From Serilophus lunatus (taxonomy: Eukaryota; Chordata; Aves; Passeriformes; Eurylaimidae): a stretch of DNA of 64,000 bases. Made by a program: the position numbers and the translations under genes. This document shows positions 1-13,165 of this stretch, in pieces (within the stretch, counting starts at the first letter, position 1; every line of letters starts with the position of its first letter). The DNA lies in contig VXBA01000164.1 of assembly GCA_013399895.1 (NCBI GenBank), forward strand, positions 310,001 through 374,000. Direction: 5' to 3'. Under the pieces are notes generated by a model. The model did no database searches, was not told the DNA's origin, and saw only the letters and a list, made by a program, of their open reading frames with translations.

Positions 1-3000
1 ATTGGAAATCCAGACATCCAGATAGGTTTCAGCTTTTATTCTGCTGTTTCTTGTTTGCTTTTTTAAAAAAAAAAAAAAAAGTTTGATTTTTTTTTTTTTT
101 AGTTTAATTGTATTTTTTAGGGATTAGTTTTATTTCTATACTTGCCAACTTACTCTCTATGGTCAAACTACCTTCTCCTCACCTCTACCCTGACCCCCCA
201 TTCCATCTGGGTGATATCTCTTCATGAATGGCCAATCATTAACTCAAATCTCCAAAGGGTGAATATCTGTAGCCTTTGTATAAATGCAAAAGTTTTATTT
301 CATATATGCATGCATGGATATATATATAGAGAGGATATGTACAACATGTAAAAGGAAGACAAACTGTCTTCTCTATTATATATTTGCAGATCCACATCAC
401 ATTTTTATCTGTAAAGGCAACTTTGCATTTTTTTTTTTATTTATGTGTAGTATCTTTGCCTCTCTTGCATGTTACAGCCAATTGTTGCAGATTTTTTTGG
501 TATTTGCAATCCATTTGCACGGGTAACATTTTTCTAATTTTCTGTGTTAACTATAATAACGTTTGTCTTGGCATGGGAATTCCATCCTTACTCTTTTCAA
601 ATGTGGAGGACACAGTTTTCAAATTTGTCAAGACACTTTTTTGCCCCCAGGCCTTTGTGTAGACTTTATTGCTTCCTTTAGCCCATCGCACACAAACTTC
701 ATTTTACAGTTCCTTCCCAGCTGACCCACCGTTTTTTCCACAGTGACTATGCCAACTTCTTCCTCTGAAGTAACCTAAGATGTCAATTTCTATCTTTTAA
801 TTTTCATATAAATACCATCATTCTTTTTTCTTGCTACCATCTTGGTACTCTCCTTCAAAATCTTCAACTTCTCTCTGCCTTATTATTAGGATTATTAGAT
901 GATGTGACCAGAAAGGTTGATGCTGACCAGAGGCAGCTTAATCTTTGTACTTCCCCCACCATGAGGTGGCTTTTATACAGATGCCTAGTTTAAAGAAGTC
1001 ATCTATAAGTAGTGCCTACTGTCCATGACAAGGCATGAGGACGACTCACTGCATTCTGTGATGTGAGTCACATAGGCAGCTCAGAGAAACTTCTTGTTAC
1101 TGCTGCCAGGTTTTTTCTCTGGCCAACTGATAGATGAAATCCTCCATTTGAGACTTCATAGTATTTCTTCTTCTGTTATTTTAGAAACCTTGTAGGTTCC
1201 GATATTGGTCCTTCTGCTAAAAGAAGTTGTGTTCCATGACCAAGTCTCCTAGATCTTGTCATATCTTGAAAAATATAGATGTATCAATTTATAGATTAAA
1301 GTTTATACAGTTACAGTTTTCAGAGTAATGATTATAGACCAAAAACTTTTTTTGTTTTTTTCCTAAGGCATAATCTTATATTGAAAAATTCTGAAGACTC
1401 ATTAAATCCAAAATCTACATTCTCTGTAAAAGAATGTCACTGTATTGGGAGTAAATTGTTTGCTATTATTGCTATAATTTTATTCTATCTACAGAGTTTA
1501 GTTTTTAATGAAAAAATTTAGCTAGTTCTAGAGCTGTGAAAGATACTCTGATTTGGGGCTGATACCTGAGTTTTCAGAACTGAATGTTTTTCCTTCTTGT
1601 CAGTTAATCCCAAAGAAATGCACAGGAAAGCTTACTACTGGTGTTACAATTTGTACTGATCAGCTGACCCGTCCTTTGACAGGGAAAATAAAAAAGTGCA
1701 CACACTGTAAATTTTTTTGTGTAAATTATGCAGCACTTTGGCACTCAAAGATTTACCAGGAAGGTTTGTTGAGGTCTGTGTGATGTGTTGCTGTGCCTGT
1801 CACCAAAGACATCTTTGGATTTCATGGAAAACTTAAACTGACTAATGAGAGGAAGAAAATGCTGTGATGTATTGACTTTGCATTGTGCTTTCTTTTAATT
1901 GCATAGATTAACCAAGGAAAAGAAAGTATTATCCAACAGGTCAGTGCTTTTTAAATGTCACCTGTAGCTCCCACCATAGACAATGGTAGCTTTTTTGTTG
2001 TCTTTAATGAAGGAATATTCAAGACTTGATTTTTATTGTGGGAAGGAAAATACTTAATCAGTGCTGCTAATGCTGCTGGTGAAAGGCAGTGTGCTTTCCA
2101 AGCTTATGGTGTCTCCAGTGGTAAGGTGAAGACAAGTGCCTGGCTGCAGCCCTGGACTTTGCAAATGCCTTACTTCTAGCCTTAGCACTTCATGGTTAAA
2201 AACACTACTAGTTTTCGTGTTTGTTTTTTTTTTTTTAGAGTGAAAGCTGTACTTTTCTGTTTGCCAGCAGATGGCAGTGGTGTAGGAGTGTTAAGCGCTA
2301 CCATCAAAAGACCCAAGGGATTTTCTACCACTGTTTTCAGGCTGCTGTGTACTCACTCAGTCTCTTCCAGCTGCGAGGGGATTATGAGCATATTTCTCCT
2401 TGGTCTGCTTGAGTTGATTCATCTCATCTGCACTTTCTGATCAATTGATACATTTTGAAAGCATGTTTTTGGCAATTGCTTTCTAATGTGTGAAATGATA
2501 CCATCTTGGGTATTAATGAAAATGGATGCTAATGCAATAAACAGACGAACATTTTACAAGGCCCTTCTCTAGTGACACAGGAACACCGAGCAGCTTCAAG
2601 CGTTTTTCTTTTTACTAATTGCCAGGTGAACATTTTCTGATTCGTAAATTTGTCTTGTAAAAAAGCTGTTTGCATCACAACGCAGAATTCGAAATTGACT
2701 TGTTTTGGCAACTTTCGATTTCTAGGGATGTATTGCTTTGCATTTACAATGGAGTGGCTTTATTGAAGGGGGATATAATGAGCTGTTAACCCCTTGTTTG
2801 CATGAGTGGATATAGATCTTGCTTCCATCTACAGTCCTGTCTCCAGAGCCTCTTCTCACTCAGGTCAGGGCTGGAGGGGGGTGCCTGTTTCCACAGTGTA
2901 CCCTGTTGATGAGTCATGCCCTTCAGTACACAGATGCCAGAAGGTAAGTGTTTTGGTCTCACACTGAAATCCCCTGCTCAGCTGGTGTCTAAACCTAAAT

Positions 3001-5979
3001 ATACCTGCACTCTACAAGTTTACTGATTTTCTATGTTAATTAAAAATTATAAAAGTGCATTAAGTGCAAGGCCAGAATTGTTTTCATTTTGCAAGTGCTA
3101 GGCATTCTACCACCTTATTTGTGATTGAGCTTTTTTGGAATTCAGAATATTGAGTGTTTTTGTGCTTATGTCCCTAACCTAGTGGAGGAGATGCAAGACT
3201 GACAGAATATCGTGGCTCAAAAATTTTATTGTTGTGTCTGCTCTTCTTTTTAGCACAGCTAAGTCTGATATCATGGTGATTCTTTTTTAATGTAACATTT
3301 TTTTAAAGGCACTAAGTGTTTCTTGAAAGCTCTTGAAGTCAGCAGCTCAGCTTCACCAAATCTGGTCAGGAGTTGGCTTCCTAGTCAATGGAGGGAAAGA
3401 GGCAGGTTGTCTCTAGTCCTGACTGAGGTCTTAAGAACAATGGAAACAACTCTCATAGACTCTTCAGGTTTTGCTGTGTAAAGAAATATAAAACTACTAG
3501 TTGCTAGCCACCGCATCTGGAGTTTCAATGTAGGCTTTCTGGTCAGATGACTAAATTTAAGTGATATGAATCTCTACCACAGCTAGGATATTGAGTGAAG
3601 AAAGTTAGCATCTATAGCTATTCCTCAGAGTTCTAGAGTTAATTTGGAAAAAACCTCACTCAAGAAGGAATTTGAGTGACAAGCAGTTGTATAAGTAACT
3701 GACTCAAGTGGGATATCTTGCACAGAATTGTCAGCATGGTGGAAAACATGAAAAAAAGATGAAATTGCTATCTGTAAATCAACAATGTGCAAGTGCAAAT
3801 CTCTCTGTCATAAATCCTAGTCTAACCCCGTTTTCTGACTGAATTGGATTTAGTTTAAAAATATAATTTAAGTGTAATTAAATATGAGAAAAAAGGCTTC
3901 TGAGATGGCAATATCAGACATGACAACCTTAATTTCATTTAATTTTGCTGTATTTTCCTTATTCCTTGTGTCAACTTCTCATGGTAATACAAATCATGGC
4001 CCTGCTATGTGGCCACAAGATTTAAGTTGAGAGCAACACACAGAGGGGATATTGAATCATTGGTCCTACTGCTTCCTGGCATCTGAGACTCAAGAATCTG
4101 GGTTTTTTTCTGATGTTGTTTTTAAACTTATATCATGTTTAGACAGATAGTGCTTAGTACCATTTGATAAAAAAATTGCTTTGGTCTTAAATTCAAAATC
4201 TTTTTTTTGGAAAAGGTTTTTTCATTACATTTTCATCCATGTAACTGCGGAGCAAGAGGCACCATTCTCTTGTCAACTACCTCTTATTGACTAAAGCCAA
4301 GCATATAATTGCTTATGTATTGTGAAATTTATATATGTTAGTGGCCTTTCCAGAATACACAATAGTTAGGATTTTCTACTTATTTCAGTGTTTCGTGTGA
4401 CAGCCATGTGGAGAAATTCTGTCTCCCACTTGGTAGCCTGCAGGTCATTTTATGCTTTAAAATAATTGAAAATATATAGAAAAATGAGGAGTTGTCAGAG
4501 ATTAAACGAGTTTTTAAAGGAAAAAAATTAATTCTCAAACGCACATCATGATTTGCTGGATTTTTATAGGTGCTGAGAACACTGGAGTTCTGGGATGGAG
4601 GTATTTGTTGCAATACAAATAAAGACCGCTCACACTTCAATGATTTAACAGAGTGTTCACGGGGCCAGCGAACTGCACCAGTCAATGCTTTCTGTAAATA
4701 CAGAAAACTGTTCATGTGGATAATCAGCATCCTTATGTAGCTCCAATATTGTTTGCTTTGTACTATACCTTTTAATTTTTGATGGTGTTGCCGTTTTGAG
4801 AGAGATTTTATGTAGTATATTAGAGAGAAGGAGATATATTTGACTTAAAGTGAAAAAGGGTTTACAGTATCAAAGATGAAATAAGGATTTCAGCATCATT
4901 TATCTGCTATATTAAAACGTATCCATAAGTAAAAAAGGAGGTACAAGTTGGCCCATAGAAGCATACATGGAAGTACCCTTATTCCCTACTCCAATGAATA
5001 GAATAAATCAGGGTAGGCAATATGTTTCTCATCCTTGTTGGATGAAAATGATAAGCAAAGTTCAAAATCAAAGGAAAATGGGTAACAGGTGTAGAAAATT
5101 AAGGTAGTAGAGCAAACAGTAACTAAGTATATTACTACTTTTGTGATTATTTCATGTCCTTATGTCTTATGCTATCCAAGTTTGTGAAGGAGCTGATGGA
5201 GGCTGGTGCTGTGTGAGTAGAGGGGCTGGGACAGGGATGCAAGGAGAAGGAAAAATTTTCATAGTTGATGTAAGCATTAGCAGCCAGCCTGTCAAAAGCA
5301 CTGTAAGAAGAAATGAGTGATGTTGCAAATGAAGACAGACATTCTTGCAATTGTAGGCAACCGTTTCAATGACAGAAAATACTCTTATACCAGCAGGATA
5401 TGGATCATGTTCTCTGTGATAATCACAGGGACAGGGCAACAACGTACCATGACCATTAGAAAGAGATTTCAATTTCCTTTCTAAGTGTTGTGCACAAATC
5501 CAGTATCGGACATACCTGTTGAAATTGTGCTCTTGCAATGCTGTTACAATTCCACTAGTCACCTACCTTTTTGCTCCTGATTTGTGAAGGAGAGGGAAAT
5601 TAAGCAGAGAAGTAATATTGCTATGTACTTTGTGTCCTGTTGATGGAAACCAGATTTTTATGAATCCAATGATGTTTTGGAATGCACTAGAATATGGTTT
5701 TTATGATTACCAGAAATGCCATAACATCTCAAGGTACTAAATTGTGAAGATATATTTATATAAATGAAAAAGCTTTTGAGGAGAACAGATGTGTACACTG
5801 GAACCAAATGAGAGCATATATTTCTCACATCTGTCCCTTTAATTTTCTGCATCTTTGTGACTCTGTCTGGAATTGTGGGATGCTATATCTGTCATATGCC
5901 AACAGATGGCAACATTATAAGTCCATTTTTAAAGATAGAAATAACCAACCTCTCAGCTGCTCCAAATTTAGTCAGAAAC

Positions 5980-6002
5980 AAAAAAAAAAAAAAAAAAAAA
6001 AA
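5980..6002 (+). repeat. Poly-A run (23 A)
   Basis: An uninterrupted run of 23 adenines is followed by an AT-rich stretch. It could be the tail of an old retroposed sequence, but the bases upstream are not recognisable as a SINE, LINE or processed gene copy, so it is recorded only as a homopolymer. Confidence 0.9.
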
Positions 6003-9000
6003 TTAATTGCATCTTTCTTTGGATGTAAAATGATTTTATGTGCTAGTTAAAAAAAACCCCAGCAAACTACCCCAGAAAAGCTTCAACAACACCCTCACAA
6101 TCACAGGTACAGTTCCATATTTTTTAGTAATTTTTCTAATGTCTTCTGTATCTCTTTCTTTTACATACTTTATATTAAATTTAATATTCAGTGTTGTTTG
6201 ACCTGGTTTTATTATGTTACCCTTTCACGAGTATGTATGAAACAATGTTCAGTGATGTTTTCTAAGCCTTTTGAGATCCCAGAAGTAATAACTTAGATAC
6301 ATAGATAACATAGATAGACATCTCAGGTGTTTTCTACTGGTTTCCTTAATATGTTTGTATAATATTTTATCAGAAACAGCAACAGTAACACAGAAGTCAG
6401 AGGGTGAATTCCCATTGTTTCACATTATACAGAAATCCGATGATATGAGCCATTGATCCTGTTAGCTTAAAGTATGATTCTTTCTAATAAATAATATTGA
6501 ATGCTATTCAGACCAAGCCTTTACAATATATGAACAAAGCAATTTGCTTGGCTTGCTTTAGCTAGTTGACTCATATCACTGGGCTATGCATGGCACATTG
6601 ATGGGTTGGGAGGCTCCTGGCAGCTTCTTCAGCCTGCTCAGCAATTCAGTGACTGACTCCAGCAGTGCTGGGTGATGAAATGGGGTGGAAATTGAAGATG
6701 TCTTAGAACCAAGACCTTAAAGTGTGCTAGAGGTGCGGCCTAATTGGGCAAAATCTTTAGGGGATCACCATTTTGTTTGAAGCTGTGTCTCTGCTTCAGG
6801 GTTTATTGTTTGTTTTTTTCTGCTTGTGTATAGTTTTAAAATGTATATTGTACACCCAGCAGATCTGCTTTTTAGTGTAAGTATTATTCTGACTTAAAAT
6901 ATCTTTATTGAAACAAAATATTTGTCAGGTATACATCCTTCATCTGTTTTTTGAAAATACCATTCCCTTGAAATTAAATTTGTAAGCAAACAGCCTGTGG
7001 GTATAATCTGCACAAAACCTTAAACTGCCTTAGTATAGGCAGTCTGAGATGGAGACAGTACTGAGGACAGGGATAGGCTGTGGTTAGGCATCCTCCAGGC
7101 TAAATTTTAGGTATGGCATAGGTGAGATCTCTTCATCTTCAGGTGGGTAGATGCACAGGGAAGGCGTTTGTTTAAGGTCACAATTTTTACAAAGAGATTC
7201 TGAACACTTAAAGGTGAATATGGATGATTATTTCTATAATTGTGACAGCTATTATGAAGTGTGTGTCAGCACCTACTTGGAGTTCCACAGCACAGTATCC
7301 TTGAACTGAAGTGTTCAGAGAATATAATCCAGGCAGGACTCTTGATTTTGCTACAAAGCAAAGACTAATGACACCACTGTAATTTGGCTTTAGGCCAAAC
7401 CTGTTGCCTTTCATAATTAATTGACTTGTTAGCTCATGAAAAAGAATGTATATAGGTTGTACTAAATGATGTCAAGTCAATCTTAGTAAAAGGCAGTACA
7501 ATGTACCTCAAGGGTCTACTCTTGAACTTTTTCTTCATTGCTAGCAGGCAAGCCAATGGAAAAAGTACTAGGTGTTTTTGACGGCTAGGGAATCTGTGAT
7601 AGCAACTGCTTTTCTTCCCACTGAATCTTAAATCCAGTTTGCTTCACGTATGAACCATTGACAAAAATACTGCCCAAAACGTGTAGTTGGATTTGTAAAT
7701 TTATTGCACATAGAAATTAGCTGTTTCGCTCACAATATCTCACTATGAGCAATAGGAAGAAGCTGCCTGCAGTGTGGCCCACGCTACTTCTAAAGTACGT
7801 TTCTGCCATGTCTTAGTTATGAAGTCTGGCATAGTCCATTCCTGTTTTCCCTCCTGTAGTTCAGTTCATTCCTATTGAAGGACCAACTAAGTCACACTAC
7901 TTCTCTTCAGATGCATTACCTTTAAATAACATTAATACCTGGAAGTGAGAAAGGATGGTGCCTCTGACCAAGAAGAGGAGAGAATCCAGGTTCACTGGCT
8001 TTATAAAGAATTGTCCTGCAAATGCCCATTTCTGGGCATTGGCTTGCATTTTTAGCAGCTGGGGGAAGGTTGCTGTGTTTCACCAAAGCACTCTGCCATG
8101 CCATCATGATGGGCAGTGTCTTAGATTTTGTTTGAAAATGCCACATCAGAAGGTGGGCTGTGCTATTACCAAGGCTTAATGCTGCCACACTCCATGCAGG
8201 GTCTATCTGTGTCTACCGAGCATCAACAGGGCAACTTCTGGGAAACTTACGGGCAGCCCTAGAGCTGTGAGGGCGCAGCCTGTGGAAACAGCCAGGCCCT
8301 TGAAAAACCCTGAGACACTGCAGCTGCCTTGTGGTAACAGTGTTTCAACTTTGTAAGAAGCCTGCGCCTGATTTAGTTCAGGAGCAGGGCATAGTGATAC
8401 TAGTCTGCGAGACCCCTTGCGGTGTGGGATTTGGCCTTTTTAGAAAATATCTGGAGTTCCTGTTCTGGTTTGGGACTAGACCTGAGTAAGCTTGCAATCT
8501 GTGAAATGAATAGGACCAAAGGACATTAATTTATTCTGGCAGGTGTCAAGAATGAGATGTGTTCTCAGTGGCACCCTCCAAAAGACAGAGACGGCGAGGA
8601 AAGGCTGCCTGTGAGGGAAATTGTGCAGTTGTGCAAATTGTGGGTGAGAACTGAGCTCTGTGGCATTTAATTTAGAAACTGCACTGCCTAGCAATCCACT
8701 CTGCTCTCCAGATTGGAGAATGTTTTACTACTGTATTTTGTCTGTTAGTTTTGGTGGCTTTCCGGGACCAAATACTATGTGAACTGGAAGATGGAGGGAT
8801 GCAGCCATGTGTCTGCTACTGTGACATGGTACTTCTACATGGGTAGTGCTACGGAGGGCCCACTGGTAAATCTGTCATGAAACTGCACCTGACTCTCTGA
8901 ATTGTATCAAAGAGCCTTTCAGAGTATTTGGAACGTCCCAAGTCAGTTAGGTGACCTTTGATCAAGGCTCTTTTTCTTGCTAGCTTTCTCAGTTTCTACT

Positions 9001-10097
9001 TTCTAGCCCTTCACCTTGACAGAAGGAGGTGCCTTATTTCATCAAGATGTCTTGATAATATATATAAAAAATATGGAAGTGCACCAAGAGTCACATGAAG
9101 AGACCTGTAAGCCATGATAGCAATGTCACCTCAACTTACAGGATACAGACTGTAGATTTATGCAAGTATTTAATAGTGGCTTGCCAAGAGAATCGGTACT
9201 CTTTTCAAAAGGAATCTTTCTTTGTGTCTTTTGATATTTAAAGAGCTATAATTACAATGGCAAAGCTTTGAATTCTTTTTTTTTCCTGTCCTCTTTTGCA
9301 CATTAATTTATGGACCAATCCAACATTACAGACAAGCTAATGAAAGAACCACATACTCCCTTTATAATTTTTTTCTTCTTTTTACAGTTTTACTTGTGTG
9401 GATGAATGTAAAGTAGTTAATGCTATAAATAAGTTTAATGATGTATCTCTTCTCTCAATTGCTGGTTGTTGATGCTGCAGTCCTGCATAATAGAAAAAGA
9501 AAAGAATTGAATTTAAGTCTTTGTGTCTCTTTCTTTCTCATGCTCTGAAAGGTTCTTCCAGCTACTAAATACAAGTATTGCTCTCTTAGTTCTATTCTAT
9601 ATATTTAAAGCTCTCAACATGATTCCCTCATCACTTCCCTTCCACTCCTTATTTTGGTATTTTTAGCTTTGTGAAAATATCAAAATTACATAAGCCAATT
9701 TGCTTCAGCAAAATCAGTGAAATCTGGTAACCTCCTATGAAATGATGTCTTTTCAGCTGGTCAGGGTTTGTGGTGAACAGCAGCAGGTATAAAAAGGGAG
9801 GAAATTCCCTTTGTGAGATTTTTACTACTGCCTCATGCAGAATTCACATGCTGTTGAACATATCGTGGGGAAGGCTGGGACTACCACTTTTCAGAACTGA
9901 GAATGATGTTCAGTCCCAAACAGCAAAGATTTTTCTACTTCCATATCAAAGAGCTTAATAAAAATTTAGCAGTAACCTAAATTGGGAAATATCTGGGCTG
10001 TCTTTTGGAGCTTTTCTACATAGCTTATTAGTCTGGGTGCAATCCCATGCTAACAGGACTACACAGCTTCCAGGTTTTTTTCCTTTGGTTAGTCTGG

Positions 10098-10127
10098 AGC
10101 ATAGACAGAACAAGCATAGACAGAACA
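10098..10127 (+). repeat. 15-bp exact tandem duplication
   Basis: Two adjacent identical copies of AGCATAGACAGAACA lie head to tail. It is a minor slippage-type duplication in noncoding DNA with no apparent function. Confidence 0.85.
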
Positions 10128-11974
10128 ATTTGCCTTGAAATAAGGAAAATGGGACTTATACAGTTCTTAAGTGGCAATGTGGATAACTATAAATAACTTA
10201 TATAAAACTAAAATATGCACCACTAATTGTAATGGTATTGATGTGCTCTCTACACAGGGAAAAAAGTACCTTAGTCAGAAAGCCTACAAGAATAACAAAA
10301 CAGTTGATTTTGTTCATCTCACATTTTTGCAGTAGGTTTGGACATGGTCTACCTCTGATGGCCATAGCTATCTTGTGAGCTAGGAGGTTATTTCTACATG
10401 AGGGACATCTGCCAAGTGAAAAGTCTAATTATGCACTTTTATCTAAAGAGGCAACAATAATGTAAAATATATTCCAGGATACTTTTGAAAGCAATGAGCT
10501 GTTCTCACAAAGGATTGTATGAGACACAGATTGCCTGTCTGTCTGCAATGCAGATGCATTAGTGTGACAATCTCTATCCTGAAGGGTTTTAGAAGAATGT
10601 GGGCTTTGGAACTGGAAGATGCTATGGGACCAGTGTGTTGCATCATGGCAAGCAAAACATAACATGGCTCTTCATCATTGCATCAAGGAGCTGGGCCTGG
10701 CAGAAACAGGCTCTGTCCCTTTTGACGGGGACCCCACCCTGATGCCTTAAAGGGTGTGCTTAATACTTTTAAGAATTCACTTTAGCTAGGTGCGTGGATA
10801 ACTTGGAAGACTGAGGGCCAGAAGAGCCTGTGTTCCTGTGTGTGTGCATTCTTGTGTGTAAATAAGTGGGGCACAAGAAAAAACAGAATTAGGCTTCCAG
10901 GCCTACTAGAGGCTGGACATAGGTGGGGTTAAGTAATAAGGGGCAATTCTGTTGGATGTTGGGGTAACATAGAAGTAAGATAGACTTTAATTGAATAGTA
11001 TGGGGGATGGGTACTCTAGATGTTATAAAAATGGGGAGATTGTTATGATTTTCCTCTTTGGCTCACCGGACTTCGCCAGTAAAGCTGCTTCTCCCCTTCA
11101 CTCTGTGGTTTTCAATTTTTTATCTGTTGCCCTTACGGCATCACCCAGTTCCCTTAAGATGGAAGTAGTTTGTGCTAAACTCATAAGAGACTGCAAAATC
11201 CTAGGGTACTTTGATTCTATAAAAATGTTTAAAAGGGATCAGTAAGTGAAACATAAAACTGCTATCCTTGGAGAGGTCCAGGTGTGTCCTGGAGATTATT
11301 TCATGTTGTTATCCACACTGCTCTTTCCTTTGTCATATTGCTAATTAATTTTTCATTTTTAGTGTAGGATTGCTTCTATGTCAGGGATGGAGAATGCCTC
11401 AAGCCCTGTTGGCTTGGAGAGCAATGCCCTGAATTTAACACGTAAATTTGAGGAGTGAATGCAACTAAGCATCACTGAGCTGTGAACTCAACATTTAACC
11501 ACTGAGCTGTTCTGCAAAATATGGCTTGTCTTCTCCCTGCTTTTTCATGTTACGGTGCTTTAGAAATAGAGAAGAGGCCTCCTCTGTAAGGAAAGAAATC
11601 ACAAGCCTTCTCCCAGAAGTGGATCCTGGACTGTTGATCTCAGGTGAGGCAATGGGAAGAGTTAATGAAGATGTAAATGGAATGCCCTTGTAGTTCCTTG
11701 TGTATATGTGTAAAGATATCTAATTCAAGATTCATGAACTAGACAGCTAAATACTGGGTGCCTTTTGTGGGTCTGCCTTGAAAGGATGAGGTATGAAAGA
11801 GAAAATAAGAAGTCTGCCAAAAAATCTGGTTGGATCTTGAACCAAAGCCAAAAGAGACCCCAGGTTTCTTGACTTTCTTGATATTTTGTTCAGACCAAGG
11901 ATACCAGAAGTTCTTGGCCAAAAACATCACACTGGGTAGTCTGAGTCATTCTGACACTGATGAAACTAAGAGAA

Positions 11975-13165
11975 AAGGCTCTAGCTGCCCTTCAAGATGG
12001 ACAAGAAGGAAGACCCAGGGAACTACAGACTGAACCTCGTCTTGATCCCTGGGAAGGTGATGGACCAGCTAATCCTGGAAACAATTTCCAGGCTCATAAA
12101 GTACCAGAAAATTGTCAGGAGTAGTCAGCATGGCTGATTTCCAACTTAATCAACTTGATAAACTTTTATGATGAAGTGACTAGTCTGGTAGATGAAGAGA
12201 GGGCAGTGCATACTACCTACCTGGACTTCAGTGAGGCTTTTAACACCCTCTCCTGTAAGGAGAGAGCTTCTTCTTATAGAGAAGCTATTGATATATGGGC
12301 TAAATGAACAGATAGTGAGGTGGATTGAAAAATGGCTGATCATCTGGGCACAGAGGGTGGTGATCAGTGGTTCAGTGTCCAGAGGAACCTTGACAGGCTT
12401 GAAAATGAGCCAACAGGAGCCTTGAGAAGTTTAACAAGGGGAAGTACAAAGTCCTGCATTGGGGGAAGAACAACCTGTGCATTGGTACATGCTGGGGGCC
12501 ACCCTGCTGGGAAGCAACTTGGCATGGGCACTGGCACTAGATTGAACACAACTCAGCAATATACTCTTGCCTCAAAGAAAGTAAATTATATCCTTGACTG
12601 CATTAGACAAGGCAATGCTAGCAGATAAAGGGAAATGATTCTGTCCATCTGCTGAGCACTGGTGAGGCTGCATCTGAAGTGCCACATCTGGGCTCCCCTA
12701 GTACAAGTGAGATATGGACATACCAGAGAGAGTTCAACAAAGAATCACAAACATGATTAAGAGACTGCAGCATCTCTCATAGAAGGAGAGGCTGAGAGAG
12801 TGATACCTGTTCAGCCTGGGGAAGACAAGGCTTGGGGGGGGTCTCGTATGAAGGGAGGGTGCAAAGAGAAAAGAACCAGGATCTTTTCAGTGATGCTCAG
12901 TGCCAGAACCAGAGGCAATGGGTGCAAATCAAAACACAGGATGTTCACTCTCAACATCAGGAAACACTTTTTCACTGTGAGGATAACGAAGCCCTGAAAT
13001 AGGTTGCCCAGGGATGTTGTGGGTTCCCCATGGGTAGAGATATTCAGAAGTAGTCTGGACATAGTGCTGAGCAATGCGGTCTAGCAGGCCCTGCTCAAGT
13101 ACAGGAGTTGGACCATATGCCCTCCAGAAGTCCCTTCCAACTTCAAGGATGCTTTGATTCTGTGA
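11975..13165 (+). mobile_element. CR1 LINE, plus strand, internally deleted
   Basis: CR1 non-LTR retrotransposon fragment holding decayed ORF2 (reverse transcriptase) and the 3' end. Readable ORF2 pieces in order are: the pre-palm PGNYR-type segment near 12015; a finger/palm segment near 12060-12135; the motif-A region YLDFSEAFNTLS near 12221-12256, in which the second Asp of the usual AFD is Asn; RVVISGS near 12355; then, after a jump, QRNLDRLENE near 12380; and the C-terminal ARTRGNG and NIRKHFFTVR segments near 12905-12980. Several stops and frame changes break the frame. The jump at about 12371-12385 removes the part that should hold the FADD/YADD catalytic motif. The 3' end is marked by GATTCTGTG at 13156-13164. 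The 5' end is truncated, as is usual for CR1. The exact 5' limit is approximate. Confidence 0.9.
12181..12997 (+). pseudogene. Decayed CR1 ORF2 (RT) remnant
   Basis: Coding relic inside the CR1 copy, split over at least two frames. The open frame 12332-12628 carries the post-palm segment (RNLDRLENE, then a region corresponding to the usual KCKVLHLG block, then LASKKVNYILDCIRQG). The open frame 12800-12997 carries the C-terminal SARTRGNG and NIRKHFFTVRI signatures. The palm active site is deleted, so it cannot encode a working reverse transcriptase. Assignment rests on recognised CR1 ORF2 block order. Confidence 0.8.

Larger units (their letters stand above)
1..11974. other. Unique noncoding DNA, no gene recognised
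   Basis: This is AT-rich, CpG-poor DNA with no coding region I can support. Open frames of up to 131 codons occur on both strands (for example minus 5167-5562 and minus 4380-4730), but they show no domain signature and no convincing splice structure. Simple sequence includes A/T runs at about 62-101, a 23-base A run at 5980-6002, a short degenerate GATA/ATAG tract near 6295-6325 and a 15-bp exact duplication at 10098-10127. I recognised no transposon in it, though very old fragments could escape reading by eye. Confidence 0.7.

Noticed and set aside
4380..4730. 116-codon minus-strand open frame
   Set aside because: No recognisable motif, no splice or retroposition signs, and a length expected by chance over 64 kb and six frames.
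5167..5562. 131-codon minus-strand open frame
   Set aside because: Its composition looks random and it overlaps another open frame on the same strand. No family signature.
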